Source of the DNA: Anniella stebbinsi
Lineage: Eukaryota > Chordata > Lepidosauria > Squamata > Anniellidae
Reading direction: 5' to 3'
DNA length: 64,000 bases
Assembly: GCA_029215795.1 (NCBI GenBank)
Contig: JARDYH010000013.1
Coordinates: 434,001 to 498,000 of the forward strand
The notes beneath the pieces were generated by a model. The model did not search any database and had not been told where the DNA came from. It saw only the letters and a list, made by a program, of their open reading frames with translations. Position numbers and translations under genes: made by a program. Positions within the stretch are counted from its first letter, which is position 1, and each line of letters starts with the position of its first letter. Of the stretch, positions 37,346 through 50,100 are shown piece by piece.

Positions 37346-37460
37346 TTCCCTCTATACTTCCCCTTCTTCCATTAGACTTCCCCTTCCCTCTATACTTCCC
37401 CTTCTTCCTCTAGATTTCCCCTAGACTTCCCCTTCTTCTCCTAGACTTCCCTAGACTTCC
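35805..37460 (+). other. Patch of clustered one-base C-run deletions
   Basis: About twenty places in this 1.65 kb have a C4 run shortened to C3, or C3 to C2, relative to otherwise identical copies. Examples lie near 35,813, 36,113, 36,146, 36,154, 36,246, 36,332, 36,396, 36,417, 36,495, 36,721-36,735, 36,787, 36,836, 36,846, 37,075, 37,101, 37,167, 37,206, 37,331 and 37,450. Elsewhere such changes are rare and belong to recurring variants. The pattern looks like uncorrected homopolymer-length error at a poorly covered or joined part of the assembly, though a true mutation cluster cannot be excluded. Confidence 0.85.
36433..37010 (+). repeat. Local ~290-bp tandem duplication with a private variant
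   Basis: The words tttttccc, tcctcttc, cccgtag or ccgtag, ctacccc, cctgga and the unique tacttgcc occur twice in the same order. Copies of tttttccc lie at 36,451 and 36,744 (293 bp apart), and tgcc at 36,651 and 36,939 (288 bp); the drift comes from one-base deletions in the second copy. The corresponding place in X1 (about 19,640-19,920) has a single copy. It lies wholly inside the deletion-rich patch, so it may be an assembly artefact. Confidence 0.75.
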
Positions 37461-40400
37461 CCTTCCCTCTATACTTCCCCTTCTTCCCCTAGTCTACCCC
37501 TTGACTTCCCCTTCCCTCTATACTTCCCCTTCTTCCCCTAGACTTCCACGTCTCCCCTAGACTTCCCCTTCTTCCCCAAGACTTCCCCTACACTTCCCCT
37601 TCCCTCTATACTTCCCCTTCTTCCCTAGACTTCCCCTAGATTTCCCCTTCTTCCCCTAGACTTCCCCTTCCCTCTATACTTCCCCTTCTTCCCCTAGAGT
37701 TCCCCTTCTTCTCCTAGATTTCCCCTTCTTCCCCTAGACTTCCCCTTTCCTCTATACTTCCCCTTCTTCCCCTAGACTTCCCCTAGACTTCCCCTTCTTC
37801 CCCTAGACTTCCCGTAGACTTCCCCTTCCCTCTATACCTTCCCTTCTTCCCCTTCTTCCCCTCGACTTCCCCTTCTACCCCTAGACTTCCCCTGGACTTC
37901 CCCTTCCCTCTATACTTCCCCTTCTTCCCCTAGACTTCCCCTTCTTCCCCTAGACTTCCCCTTCTTCCCCTAGACTTCCCCTAGACTTCCCCTTCCCTCT
38001 ATACTTCCCCTTCTTCCCCTAGACTTCCCCTTCTTCCCCTAGACTTCCCCTTCTTCCCCTAGACTTCCCCTAAACTTCCCCTTCCCTCTATACTTCCCCT
38101 TCTTCCCCTAGACTTCCCCTTCTTCCCCTAGACTTCCCCTAGACTTCCCCTTCCCTCTATACTTCCCCTTCTTCCCCTAGACTTCCCCTAGACTTCCCCT
38201 TCCCTCTATACTGCCCCTTCTTCCCCTAGACTTCCCCTAGACTTCCCCTTCCCTCTATACTTTCCCTTCTTCCCCTAGACTTCCCCTAGACTTCCCCTTC
38301 TTCCCCTAGACTTCCCCTAGACTTCCCCTTCCCTCTATACTTCCCCTTCTTCCATTAGACTTCCCCTTCCCTCTATACTTCCCCTTCTTCCTCTAGATTT
38401 CCCCTAGACATCCCCTTCTTCTCCTAGACGTCCCCTAGACTTCCCCTTCCCTCTATACTTCCCCTTCTTCCCCTAGTCTACCCCTTGACTTCCCCTTCCC
38501 TCTATACTTCCCCTTCTTCCCCTAGACTTCCACGTCTCCCCTAGACTTCCCCTTCTTCCCCAAGACTTCCCCTACACTTCCCCTTCCCTCTATACTTCCC
38601 CTTCTTCCCTAGACTTCCCCTAGATTTCCCCTTCTTCCCCTAGACTTCCCCTTCCCTCTATACTTCCCCTTCTTCCCCTAGAGTTCCCCTTCTTCTCCTA
38701 GATTTCCCCTTCTTCCCCTAGACTTCCCCTTTCCTCTATTCTTCCCCTTCTTCCCTTAGACTTCCCCTAGACTACCCCTTCTTCCCCTAGACTTCCCCTT
38801 TTTCCCCTAGACTTCCCCTTCCCTCTATACTTCCTCTTCTTCCCCTAGATTTCCCCTTCTTCCCCTAGACTTCCCCTTCTTCCCCTAGACTTCCCGTAGA
38901 CTTCCCCTTCCCTCTATACCTTCCCTTCTTCCCCTTCTTCCCCTAGACTTCCCCTTCTACCCCTAGACTTCCCCTGGACTACCCCTTCCCTCTATACTTC
39001 CCCTTCTTCCCCTAGACTTTCTCTTCCCTCTATACTTCCCCTTCTTCCCCTAGACTTCCCCTTCTTCCCCTAGACTTCCCCTTCCCTCTATACTTCCCCT
39101 TCTTCCCCTAGACTTCCCCTAGACTTCCCTTCCCTCTATACTTCCCCTTCTTCCCCTAGACTTCCCCTAGACTTCCCCTTCCCTCTCTACTTCCCCTTCT
39201 TCCCCTAGACTTCCCCTTCTTCCCCTAGACTTCCCCTTCTTCCCCTAGACTTCCCCTTCTTCCCCTAGACTTCCCCTTCCCTCTATACTTCCCCTTCTTC
39301 CATTAGACTTCCCCTTCCCTCTATACTTCCCCTGCTTCCCCTAGACTTCCCCTAGACTTCCCCTTCTTCCCCTAGACTTCCCCTAGACTTCCCCTTCCCT
39401 CTATACTTCCCCTTCTTCCCCTAGACTTCCCCTTCCCTCTATACTTCCCCTTCTTCCCCTAAACTTCCCCTTCTTCCCCTAGACTTCCTCTTCTTCCCCT
39501 AGACTTCCCCTTCCCTCTATACTTCCCCTTCTTCCCTTAGACTTCCCCTTCTTCCCTTAGACTTCCCCTTCTTCCCCTATACTTCCCCTTCCCTCTATAC
39601 TTCCCCTTCTTCCCCTAGACTTCCCCTTCTTCCCCTAGACTTCCCCTTCCCTCTATACTTCCCCTTCTTCCCCTAGACTTCCCCTAGACTTCCCTTCCCT
39701 CTCTACTTCCCCTTCTTCCCCTAGACTTCCCCTAGACTTCCCCTTCCCTCTCTACTTCCCCTTCTTCCCCTAGACTTCCCCTTCTTCCCCTAGACTTCCC
39801 CTTCTTCCCCTAGACTTCCCCTTCTTCCCCTAGACTTCCCCTTCCCTCTATACTTCCCCTTCTTCCATTAGACTTCCCCTTCCCTCTATACTTCCCCTGC
39901 TTCCCCTAGACTTCCCCTAGACTTCCCCTTCTTCCCCTAGACTTCCCCTAGACTTCCCCTTCCATCTATACTTCCCCTTCTTCCCCTAGACTTCCCCTTC
40001 CCTCTATACTTCCCCTTCTTCCCCTAAACTTCCCCTTCTTCCCCTAGACTTCCTCTTCTTCCCCTAGACTTCCCCTTCCCTCTATACTTCCCCTTCTTCC
40101 CTTAGACTTCCCCTTCTTCCCTTAGACTTCCCCTTCTTCCCCTATACTTCCCCTTCCCTCTATACTTCCCCTTCTTCCCCTAGACTTCCCCTAGACTTCC
40201 CCTTCTTCCCCTAGACTTCCCCTAGACTTCCCCTTCCCTCTATACTTCCCCTTCTTTCCCTAGACTTCCCCTTCCCTCTATACTTCCCCTTCTTCCCCTA
40301 GACTTCCCCTTCTTCCCCTAGACTTCCTCTTCTTCCCCTAGACTTCCCCTTCCCTCTATACTTCCCCTTCTTCCCCTAGACTTCCCCTTCTTCCCTTAGA

Positions 40401-43400
40401 CTTCCCCTTCTTCCCCTATACTTCCCCTTCCCTCTGTACTTCCCCTTCTTCCCCTAGACTTCCCCTAGACTTCCCCTTCCCTCTATACTTCCCCTTCTTC
40501 CCCTAGATTTCCCCTTCTTCCCTTAGACTTCCCCTTCTTCCCCTATACTTCCCCTTCCCTCTATACTTCCCCTTCTTCCCCTAGATTTCCCCTAGACTTC
40601 CCCTTCCCGCTATACTTCCCCTTCTTCCCCTAGACTTCTCCTAGACTTCCCCTTCATCCCCTAGACTTCCCCTTCTTCCCCTAGACTTCCCGTAGACTTC
40701 CCCTTCCCTCTATACTTTCCCTTCTTCCCCTAGACTTCCCCTAGACTTCCCCTTCCCTCTATACTTCCCCTTATTCCATTAGACTTCCCCTTCCCTCTAT
40801 ACTTCCCCTGCTTCCCCTAGACTTCCCCTAGACTTCCCCTTCTTCCCCTAGACTTCCCCTAGACTTCCCCTTCCTTCTATACTTCCCCTTCTTCCCCTAG
40901 ACTTCCCCTTCCCTCTATACTTCCCCTTCTTCCCCTAGACTTCCCCTTCTTCCCCTAGACTTCCTCTTCTTCCCATGGACTTCCCCTTCCCTCTATACTT
41001 CCCCTTCTTCCCCTAGACTTCCCCTTCTTCCCCTAGACTTCCCTTTCTTCCCCTAGACTTCCCCTTGTTCCCCTAGACTTCCCCTAGACTTCCCCTTCCC
41101 TCTATACTTCCCCTTCTTCCCCTAGACTTCCCCTTCTTCTCCTAGACTTCCCCTTCTTCCCCTATACTTCCCCTTCCCTCTATACTTCCCCTTCTTCCCC
41201 TAGACTTCCCCTAGACTTCCCCTTCCCGCTATACTTCCCCTTCTTCCCCTAGACTTCTCCTAGACTTCCCCTTCTTCCCCTAGACTTCCCCTTCTTCTCC
41301 TAGACTTCCCGTAGACTTCCCCTTCCCTCTATACGTTCCCTTCTTCCCCTAGACTTCCCCTAGACTTCCCCTTCTTCCCCTAGACTTCCCCTAGACTTCC
41401 CCTTCCCTCTATACTTCCCCTTATTCCATTAGACTTCCCCTTCCCTCTATACTTCCCCTTCTTCCCCTAGACTTCCCCTAGACTTCCCCTTCCCTCTATA
41501 CTTCCCCTTCTTCCCCTAGACTTCCCCTAGACTTCCCCTTCCCTCTATACTTCCCCTTCTTCCCCTAGACTTCCCCTTCTTCCCCTAGACTTCCCCTTCT
41601 TCCCTTAGATTTCCCCTTCTCCCCCTAGACTTCCCCTAGACTTCCCCTTCCCTCTATACTTCCCCTTCTTCCCCTAGACTTCCCCTTCTTCTCCTAGACT
41701 TCCCCTTCTTCCCCTAGACTTCCCCTAGACTTCCCCTACTTCCCCTTGACTTCCCCTTCTTCCCCTAGACTTCCCCTAGACTTCCCCTTCCCTCTATACT
41801 TCCCCTTCTTCCCCTAGACTTCCCCTTCTTCCCTAGACTTCCCCTTCTTCCCCTAGACTTCCCCTAAACTTCCCCTTCCCTCTATACTTCCCCTTCTTCC
41901 CCTAGACTTCCCCTTCTTCCCCTAGACTTCCCCTAGACTTCCCCTTCCCTCTATACTTCCCCTTCTTCCCCTAGACTTCCCCTAGACTTCCCCTTCCCTC
42001 TATACTGCCCCTTCTTCCCCTAGACTTCCCCTAGACTTCCCCTTTCCTCTGTACTTCCCCTTCTTCTCCTAGACTTCCACTAGACTTCCCCTTCCCTCTA
42101 TACTTTCCCTTCTTCCCCTAGACTTCCCCTAGACTTCCCCTTCTTCCCCTAGACTTCCCCTAGACTTCCCCTTCCCTCTATACTTCCCCTTCTTCCATTA
42201 GACTTCCCCTTCCCTCTATACTTCCCCTTCTTCCTCTAGATTTCCCCTAGACTTCCCCTTCTTCTCCTAGACTTCCCCTAGACTTCCCCTTCCCTCTATA
42301 CTTCCCCTTCTTCCCCTAGTCTACCCCTTGCCTTCCCCTTCCCTCTATACTTCCCCTTCTTCCCCTAGACTTCCACGTCTCCCCTAGACTTCCCCTTCTT
42401 CCCCAAGACTTCCCCTACACTTCCCCTTCCCTCTATACTTCCCCTTCTTCCCTAGACTTCCCCTAGATTTCCCCTTCTTCCCCTAGACTTCCCCTTCCCT
42501 CTATACTTCCCCTTCTTCCCCTAGAGTTCCCCTTCTTCTCCTAGATTTCACCTTCTTCCCCTAGACTTCCCCTTTCCTCTATACTTCCCCTTCTTCCCCT
42601 AGACTTCCCCAAGACTTCCCCTTCTTCCCCTAGACTTCCCCTTTTTCCCCTAGACTTCCCCTTCCCTCTATACTTCCTCTTCTTCCCCTAGATTTCCCCT
42701 TCTTCCCCTAGACTTCCCCTTCTTCCCCTAGAGTTCCCGTAGACTTCCCCTTCCCTCTATACCTTCCCTTCTTCCCCTTCTTCCCCTAGACTTCCCCTTC
42801 TACCCCTAGAGTTCCCCTGGACTTCCCCTTCCCTCTATACTTCCCCTTCTTCCCCTAGACTTTCTCTTCCCTCTATACTTCCCCTTCTTCCCCTAGACTT
42901 CCCCTTCTTCCCCTAGACTTCCCCTTCCCTCTATACTTCCCCTTCTTCCCCTAGACTTCCCCTAGACTTCCCTTCCCTCTATACTTCCCCTTCTTCCCCT
43001 AGACTTCCCCTAGACTTCCCCTTCCCTCTCTACTTCCCCTTCTTCCCCTAGACTTCCCTTTCTTCCCCTAGACTTCCCCTTCTTCCCCTAGACTTCCCCT
43101 TCTTCCCCTAGACTTCCCCTTCCCTCTATACTTCCCCTTCTTCCATTAGACTTCCCCTTCCCTCTATACTTCCCCTGCTTCCCCTAGACTTCCCCTAGAC
43201 TTCCCCTTCTTCCCCTAGACTTCCCCTAGACTTCCCCTTCCCTCTATACTTCCCCTTCTTCCCCTAGACTTCCCCTTCCCTCTATACTTCCCCTTCTTCC
43301 CCTAAACTTCCCCTTCTTCCCCTAGATTTCCTCTTCTTCCCCTAGACTTCCCCTTCCCTCTATACTTCCCTTTCTTCCCTTAGACTTCCCCTTCTTCCCT

Positions 43401-45471
43401 TAGACTTCCCCTTCTTCCCCTATACTTCCCCTTCCCTCTATACTTCCCCTTCTTCCCCTAGACTTCCCCTAGACTTCCCCTTCTTCCCCTAGACTTCCCC
43501 TAGACTTCCCCTTCCCTCTATACTTCCCCTTCTTTCCCTAGACTTCCCCTTCCCTCTATACTTCCCCTTCTTCCCCTAGACTTCCCCTTCTTCCCCTAGA
43601 CTTCCTCTTCTTTCCCTAGACTTCCCCTTCCCTCTATACTTCCCCTTCTTCCCCTAGACTTCCCCTTCTTCCCTTAGACTTCCCCTTCTTCCCCTATACT
43701 TCCCCTTCCCTCTGTACTTCCCCTTCTTCCCCTAGACTTCCCCTAGACTTCCCCTTCCCTCTATACTTCCCCTTCTTCCCCTAGATTTCCCCTTCTTCCC
43801 TTAGACTTCCCCTTCTTCCCCTATACTTCCCCTTCCCTCTATACTTCCCCTTCTTCCCCTAGACTTCCCCTAGACTTCCCCTTCCCGCTATACTTCCCCT
43901 TCTTCCCCTAGACTTCTCCTAGACTTCCCCTTCATCCCCTAGACTTCCCCTTCTTCCCCTAGACTTCCCGTAGACTTCCCCTTCCCTCTATACTTTCCCT
44001 TCTTCCCCTAGACTTCCCCTTCTTCCCCTAGACTTCCCCTAGACTTCCCCTTCCCTCTATACTTCCCCTTATTCCATTAGACTTCCCCTTCCCTCTATAC
44101 TTCCCCTGCTTCCCCTAGACTTCCCCTAGACTTCCCCTTCTTCCCCTAGACTTCCCCTAGACTTCCCCTTCCTTCTATACTTCCCCTTCTTCCCCTAGAC
44201 TTCCCCTTCCCTCTATACTTCCCCTTCTTCCCCTAGACTTCCCCTTCTTCCCCTAGACTTCCCCTAGACTTCCCCTTCCCTCTATACTTCCCCTTCTTCC
44301 ATTAGACTTCCCCTTCCGTCTATACTTCCCCTTCTTCCTCTAGATTTCCCCTAGACTTCCCCTTCTTCTCCTAGACTTCCCCTAGACTTCCCCTTCCCTC
44401 TATACTTCCCCTTCTTCCCCTAGTCTACCCCTGGACTTCCCCTTCCCTCTATACTTCCCCTTCTTCCCTAGACTTCCCCTAGATTTCCCCTTCTTCCCCT
44501 AGACTTCCCCTTCCCTCTATACTTCCCCTTCTTCCCCTAGAGTTCCCCTTCTTCTCCGAGATTTCCCCTTCTTCCCCTAGACTTCCCCTTTCCTCTATAC
44601 TTCCCCTTCTTCCCCTAGACTTCCCCTAGACTTCCCCTTCTTCCCCTAGACTTCCCCTTTTTCCCCTAGACTTCCCCTTCCCTCTATACTTCCTCTTCTT
44701 CCCCTAGATTTCCCCTTCTTCCCCTAGACTTCCCCTTCTTCCCCTTGACTTCCCGTAGACTTCCCCTTCCCTCTATACCTTCCCTTCTTCCCCTTCTTCC
44801 CCTAGACTTCCCCTTCTACCCCTAGACTTCCCCTGGACTTCCCCTTCCCTCTATACTTCCCCTTCTTCCCCTAGACTTCCCCTTCTTCCCCTAGACTTCC
44901 CCTTCTTCCCCTAGACTTCCCCTAGACTTCCCCTTCCCTCTATACTTCCCCTTCTTCCCCTAGACTTCCCCTTCTTCCCCTAGACTTCCCCTTCTTCCCC
45001 TAGACTTCCCCTAAACTTCCCCTTCCCTCTATACTTCCCCTTCTTCCCCTAGACTTCCCCTTCTTCCCCTAGACTTCCCCTAGACTTCCCCTTCCCTCTA
45101 TACTTCCCCTTCTTCCCCTAGACTTCCCCTAGACTTCCCCTTCCCTCTATACTGCCCCTTCTTCCCCTAGACTTCCCCTAGACTTCCCCTTCCCTCTATA
45201 CTTTCCCTTCTTCCCCTAGACTTCCCCTAGACTTCCCCTTCTTCCCCTAGACTTCCCCTAGACTTCCCCTTCCCTCTATACTTCCCCTTCTTCCATTAGA
45301 CTTCCCCTTCCCTCTATACTTCCCCTTCTTCCTCTAGATTTCCCCTAGACTTCCCCTTCTTCTCCTAGACTTCCCCTAGACTTCCCCTTCCCTCTATACT
45401 TCCCCTTCTTCCCCTAGTCTACCCCTTGACTTCCCCTTCCCTCTATACTTCCCCTTCTTCCCCTAGACTTC

Positions 45472-46455
45472 CACGTCTCCCCTAGACTTCCCCTTCTTCC
45501 CCAAGACTTCCCCTACACTTCCACTTCCCTCTATACTTCCCCTTCTTCCCTAGACTTCCCCTAGATTTCCCCTTCTTCCCCTAGACTTCCCCTTCCCTCT
45601 ATACTTCCCCTTCTTCCCCTAGAGTTCCCCTTCTTCTCCTAGATTTCCCCTTCTTCCCCTAGACTTCCCCTTTCCTCTATACTTCCCCTTCTTCCCCTAG
45701 ACTTCCCCTAGACTTCCCCTTCTTCCCCTAGACTTCCCGTAGACTTCCCCTTCCCTCTATACCTTCCCTTCTTCCCCTTCTTCCCCTAGACTTCCCCTTC
45801 TACCCCTAGACTTCCCCTGGACTTCCCCTTCCCTCTATACTTCCCCTTCTTCCCCTAGACTTCCCCTTCTTCCCCTAGACTTCCCCTTCTTCCCCTAGAC
45901 TTCCCCTAGACTTCCCCTTCCCTCTATACTTCCCCTTCTTCCCCTAGACTTCCCCTTCTTCCCCTAGACTTCCCCTTCTTCCCCTAGACTTCCCCTAAAC
46001 TTCCCCTTCCCTCTATACTTCCCCTTCTTCCCCTAGACTTCCCCTTCTTCCCCTAGACTTCCCCTAGACTTCCCCTTCCCTCTATACTTCCCCTTCTTCC
46101 CCTAGACTTCCCCTAGACTTCCCCTTCCCTCTATACTGCCCCTTCTTCCCCTAGACTTCCCCTAGACTTCCCCTTCCCTCTATACTTTCCCTTCTTCCCC
46201 TAGACTTCCCCTAGACTTCCCCTTCTTCCCCTAGACTTCCCCTAGACTTCCCCTTCCCTCTATACTTCCCCTTCTTCCATTAGACTTCCCCTTCCCTCTA
46301 TACTTCCCCTTCTTCCTCTAGATTTCCCCTATACATCCCCTTCTTCTCCTAGACGTCCCCTAGACTTCCCCTTCCCTCTATACTTCCCCTTCTTCCCCTA
46401 GTCTACCCCTTGACTTCCCCTTCCCTCTATACTTCCCCTTCTTCCCCTAGACTTC
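45472..46455 (+). repeat. 984-bp subunit present in Y1, absent from Y2
   Basis: Bounded here by consecutive cacgtctcc landmarks at 45,472 and 46,456. It carries a private ctacacttccacttcc variant near 45,510 that reappears only near 62,020 in Y3. The neighbouring 46.4-kb subunit carries ctatacatcccc and agacgtcccc, shared with 54.2 and 62.8 kb. The unit is therefore a presence/absence polymorphism between HOR copies. Confidence 0.75.
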
Positions 46456-47176
46456 CACGTCTCCCCTAGACTTCCCCTTCTTCCCCAAGACTTCCCCTAC
46501 ACTTCCCCTTCCCTCTATACTTCCCCTTCTTCCCTAGACTTCCCCTAGATTTCCCCTTCTTCCCCTAGACTTCCCCTTCCCTCTATACTTCCCCTTCTTC
46601 CCCTAGAGTTCCCCTTCTTCTCCTAGATTTCCCCTTCTTCCCCTAGACTTCCCCTTTCCTCTATACTTCCCCTTCTTCCCCTAGACTTCCCCTTTCCTCT
46701 ATACTTCCCCTTCTTCCCCTAGACTTCCCCTAGACTACCCCTTCTTCCCCTAGACTTCCCCTTTTTCCCCTAGACTTCCCCTTCCCTCTATACTTCCTCT
46801 TCTTCCCCTAGATTTCCCCTTCTTCCCCTAGACTTCCCCTTCTTCCCCTAGACTTCCCGTAGACTTCCCCTTCCCTCTATACCTTCCCTTCTTCCCCTTC
46901 TTCCCCTAGACTTCCCGTTCTACCCCTAGACTTCCCCTGGACTTCCCCTTCCCTCTATACTTCCCCTTCTTCCCCTAGACTTTCTCTTCCCTCTATACTT
47001 CCCCTTCTTCCCCTAGACTTCCCCTTCTTCCCCTAGACTTCCCCTTCCCTCTATACTTCCCCTTCTTCCCCTAGACTTCCCCTAGACTTCCCTTCCCTCT
47101 ATACTTCCCCTTCTTCCCCTAGACTTCCCCTAGACTTCCCCTTCCCTCTATACTTCCCCTTCTTCCCCTAGACTTC
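46456..47176 (+). repeat. Subunit abutting the Y1/Y2 junction (721 bp)
   Basis: Consecutive cacgt landmarks at 46,456 and 47,177 are only 721 bp apart because the subunit is cut short near 47,150 and followed by the start of the next HOR copy. It carries cccgttctacc near 46,916 and the 38-bp micro-duplication. The next subunit instead carries ctggactacccc near 47,625, like its counterpart near 38,977. Confidence 0.7.
46648..46723 (+). repeat. 38-bp micro-duplication (two C'+B units)
   Basis: The 18-bp cttcccctttcctctata followed by a 20-bp B monomer is repeated immediately, at 46,648-46,685 and 46,686-46,723. The same doubled unit is present at 54,506-54,581 and 63,151-63,226 but is single in most other subunits. 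It thus arose once and spread with the HOR. It accounts for the 721 versus 683 bp spacing differences in this region. Confidence 0.85.
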
Positions 47177-50100
47177 CACGTCTCCCCTAGACTTCCCCTT
47201 CTTCCCCAAGACTTCCCCTACACTTCCCCTTCCCTCTATACTTCCCCTTCTTCCCTAGACTTCCCCTAGATTTCCCCTTCTTCCCCTAGACTTCCCCTTC
47301 CCTCTATACTTCCCCTTCTTCCCCTAGAGTTCCCCTTCTTCTCCTAGATTTCCCCTTCTTCCCCTAGACTTCCCCTTTCCTCTATACTTCCCCTTCTTCC
47401 CCTAGACTTCCCCTAGACTACCCCTTCTTCCCCTAGACTTCCCCTTTTTCCCCTAGACTTCCCCTTCCCTCTATACTTCCTCTTCTTCCCCTAGATTTCC
47501 CCTTCTTCCCCTAGACTTCCCCTTCTTCCCCTAGACTTCCCGTAGACTTCCCCTTCCCTCTATACCTTCCCTTCTTCCCCTTCTTCCCCTAGACTTCCCC
47601 TTCTACCCCTAGACTTCCCCTGGACTACCCCTTCCCTCTATACTTCCCCTTCTTCCCCTAGACTTTCTCTTCCCTCTATACTTCCCCTTCTTCCCCTAGA
47701 CTTCCCCTTCTTCCCCTAGACTTCCCCTTCCCTCTATACTTCCCCTTCTTCCCCTAGACTTCCCCTAGACTTCCCTTCCCTCTATACTTCCCCTTCTTCC
47801 CCTAGACTTCCCCTAGACTTCCCCTTCCCTCTCTACTTCCCCTTCTTCCCCTAGACTTCCCCTTCTTCCCCTAGACTTCCCCTTCTTCCCCTAGACTTCC
47901 CCTTCTTCCCCTAGACTTCCCCTTCCCTCTATACTTCCCCTTCTTCCATTAGACTTCCCCTTCCCTCTATACTTCCCCTGCTTCCCCTAGACTTCCCCTA
48001 GACTTCCCCTTCTTCCCCTAGACTTCCCCTAGACTTCCCCTTCCCTCTATACTTCCCCTTCTTCCCCTAGACTTCCCCTTCCCTCTATACTTCCCCTTCT
48101 TCCCCTAAACTTCCCCTTCTTCCCCTAGACTTCCTCTTCTTCCCCTAGACTTCCCCTTCCCTCTATACTTCCCCTTCTTCCCTTAGACTTCCCCTTCTTC
48201 CCTTAGACTTCCCCTTCTTCCCCTATACTTCCCCTTCCCTCTATACTTCCCCTTCTTCCCCTAGACTTCCCCTTCTTCCCCTAGACTTCCCCTTCCCTCT
48301 ATACTTCCCCTTCTTCCCCTAGACTTCCCCTAGACTTCCCTTCCCTCTCTACTTCCCCTTCTTCCCCTAGACTTCCCCTAGACTTCCCCTTCCCTCTCTA
48401 CTTCCCCTTCTTCCCCTAGACTTCCCCTTCTTCCCCTAGACTTCCCCTTCTTCCCCTAGACTTCCCCTTCTTCCCCTAGACTTCCCCTTCCCTCTATACT
48501 TCCCCTTCTTCCATTAGACTTCCCCTTCCCTCTATACTTCCCCTGCTTCCCCTAGACTTCCCCTAGACTTCCCCTTCTTCCCCTAGACTTCCCCTAGACT
48601 TCCCCTTCCATCTATACTTCCCCTTCTTCCCCTAGACTTCCCCTTCCCTCTATACTTCCCCTTCTTCCCCTAAACTTCCCCTTCTTCCCCTAGACTTCCT
48701 CTTCTTCCCCTAGACTTCCCCTTCCCTCTATACTTCCCCTTCTTCCCTTAGACTTCCCCTTCTTCCCTTAGACTTCCCCTTCTTCCCCTATACTTCCCCT
48801 TCCCTCTATACTTCCCCTTCTTCCCCTAGACTTCCCCTAGACTTCCCCTTCTTCCCCTAGACTTCCCCTAGACTTCCCCTTCCCTCTATACTTCCCCTTC
48901 TTTCCCTAGACTTCCCCTTCCCTCTATACTTCCCCTTCTTCCCCTAGACTTCCCCTTCTTCCCCTAGACTTCCTCTTCTTCCCCTAGACTTCCCCTTCCC
49001 TCTATACTTCCCCTTCTTCCCCTAGACTTCCCCTTCTTCCCTTAGACTTCCCCTTCTTCCCCTATACTTCCCCTTCCCTCTGTACTTCCCCTTCTTCCCC
49101 TAGACTTCCCCTAGACTTCCCCTTCCCTCTATACTTCCCCTTCTTCCCCTAGATTTCCCCTTCTTCCCTTAGACTTCCCCTTCTTCCCCTATACTTCCCC
49201 TTCCCTCTATACTTCCCCTTCTTCCCCTAGACTTCCCCTAGACTTCCCCTTCCCGCTATACTTCCCCTTCTTCCCCTAGACTTCTCCTAGACTTCCCCTT
49301 CATCCCCTAGACTTCCCCTTCTTCCCCTAGACTTCCCGTAGACTTCCCCTTCCCTCTATACTTTCCCTTCTTCCCCTAGACTTCCCCTAGACTTCCCCTT
49401 CCCTCTATACTTCCCCTTATTCCATTAGACTTCCCCTTCCCTCTATACTTCCCCTGCTTCCCCTAGACTTCCCCTAGACTTCCCCTTCTTCCCCTAGACT
49501 TCCCCTAGACTTCCCCTTCCTTCTATACTTCCCCTTCTTCCCCTAGACTTCCCCTTCCCTCTATACTTCCCCTTCTTCCCCTAGACTTCCCCTTCTTCCC
49601 CTAGACTTCCTCTTCTTCCCATGGACTTCCCCTTCCCTCTATACTTCCCCTTCTTCCCCTAGACTTCCCCTTCTTCCCCTAGACTTCCCTTTCTTCCCCT
49701 AGACTTCCCCTTGTTCCCCTAGACTTCCCCTAGACTTCCCCTTCCCTCTATACTTCCCCTTCTTCCCCTAGACTTCCCCTTCTTCTCCTAGACTTCCCCT
49801 TCTTCCCCTATACTTCCCCTTCCCTCTATACTTCCCCTTCTTCCCCTAGACTTCCCCTAGACTTCCCCTTCCCGCTATACTTCCCCTTCTTCCCCTAGAC
49901 TTCTCCTAGACTTCCCCTTCTTCCCCTAGACTTCCCCTTCCTCTCCTAGACTTCCCGTAGACTTCCCCTTCCCTCTATACGTTCCCTTCTTCCCCTAGAC
50001 TTCCCCTAGACTTCCCCTTCTTCCCCTAGACTTCCCCTAGACTTCCCCTTCCCTCTATACTTCCCCTTATTCCATTAGACTTCCCCTTCCCTCTATACTT

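Larger units (their letters stand above)
38504..47149 (+). repeat. Right outer higher-order repeat Y1 (8,646 bp)
   Basis: Landmarks recur exactly 8,646 bp downstream in Y2: cacgt at 38,531 to 47,177 and 42,374 to 51,020, and catgg at 40,974 to 49,620. Other diagnostic words are ctacttccccttgac near 41,735, ccactagac at 42,077, tagagttcccctgg at 42,808 and the tagtctacc variant at 44,421. The limits are set by the junction near 47,150, where a 46,456-type subunit is followed directly by a 38,531-type subunit. Confidence 0.75.
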
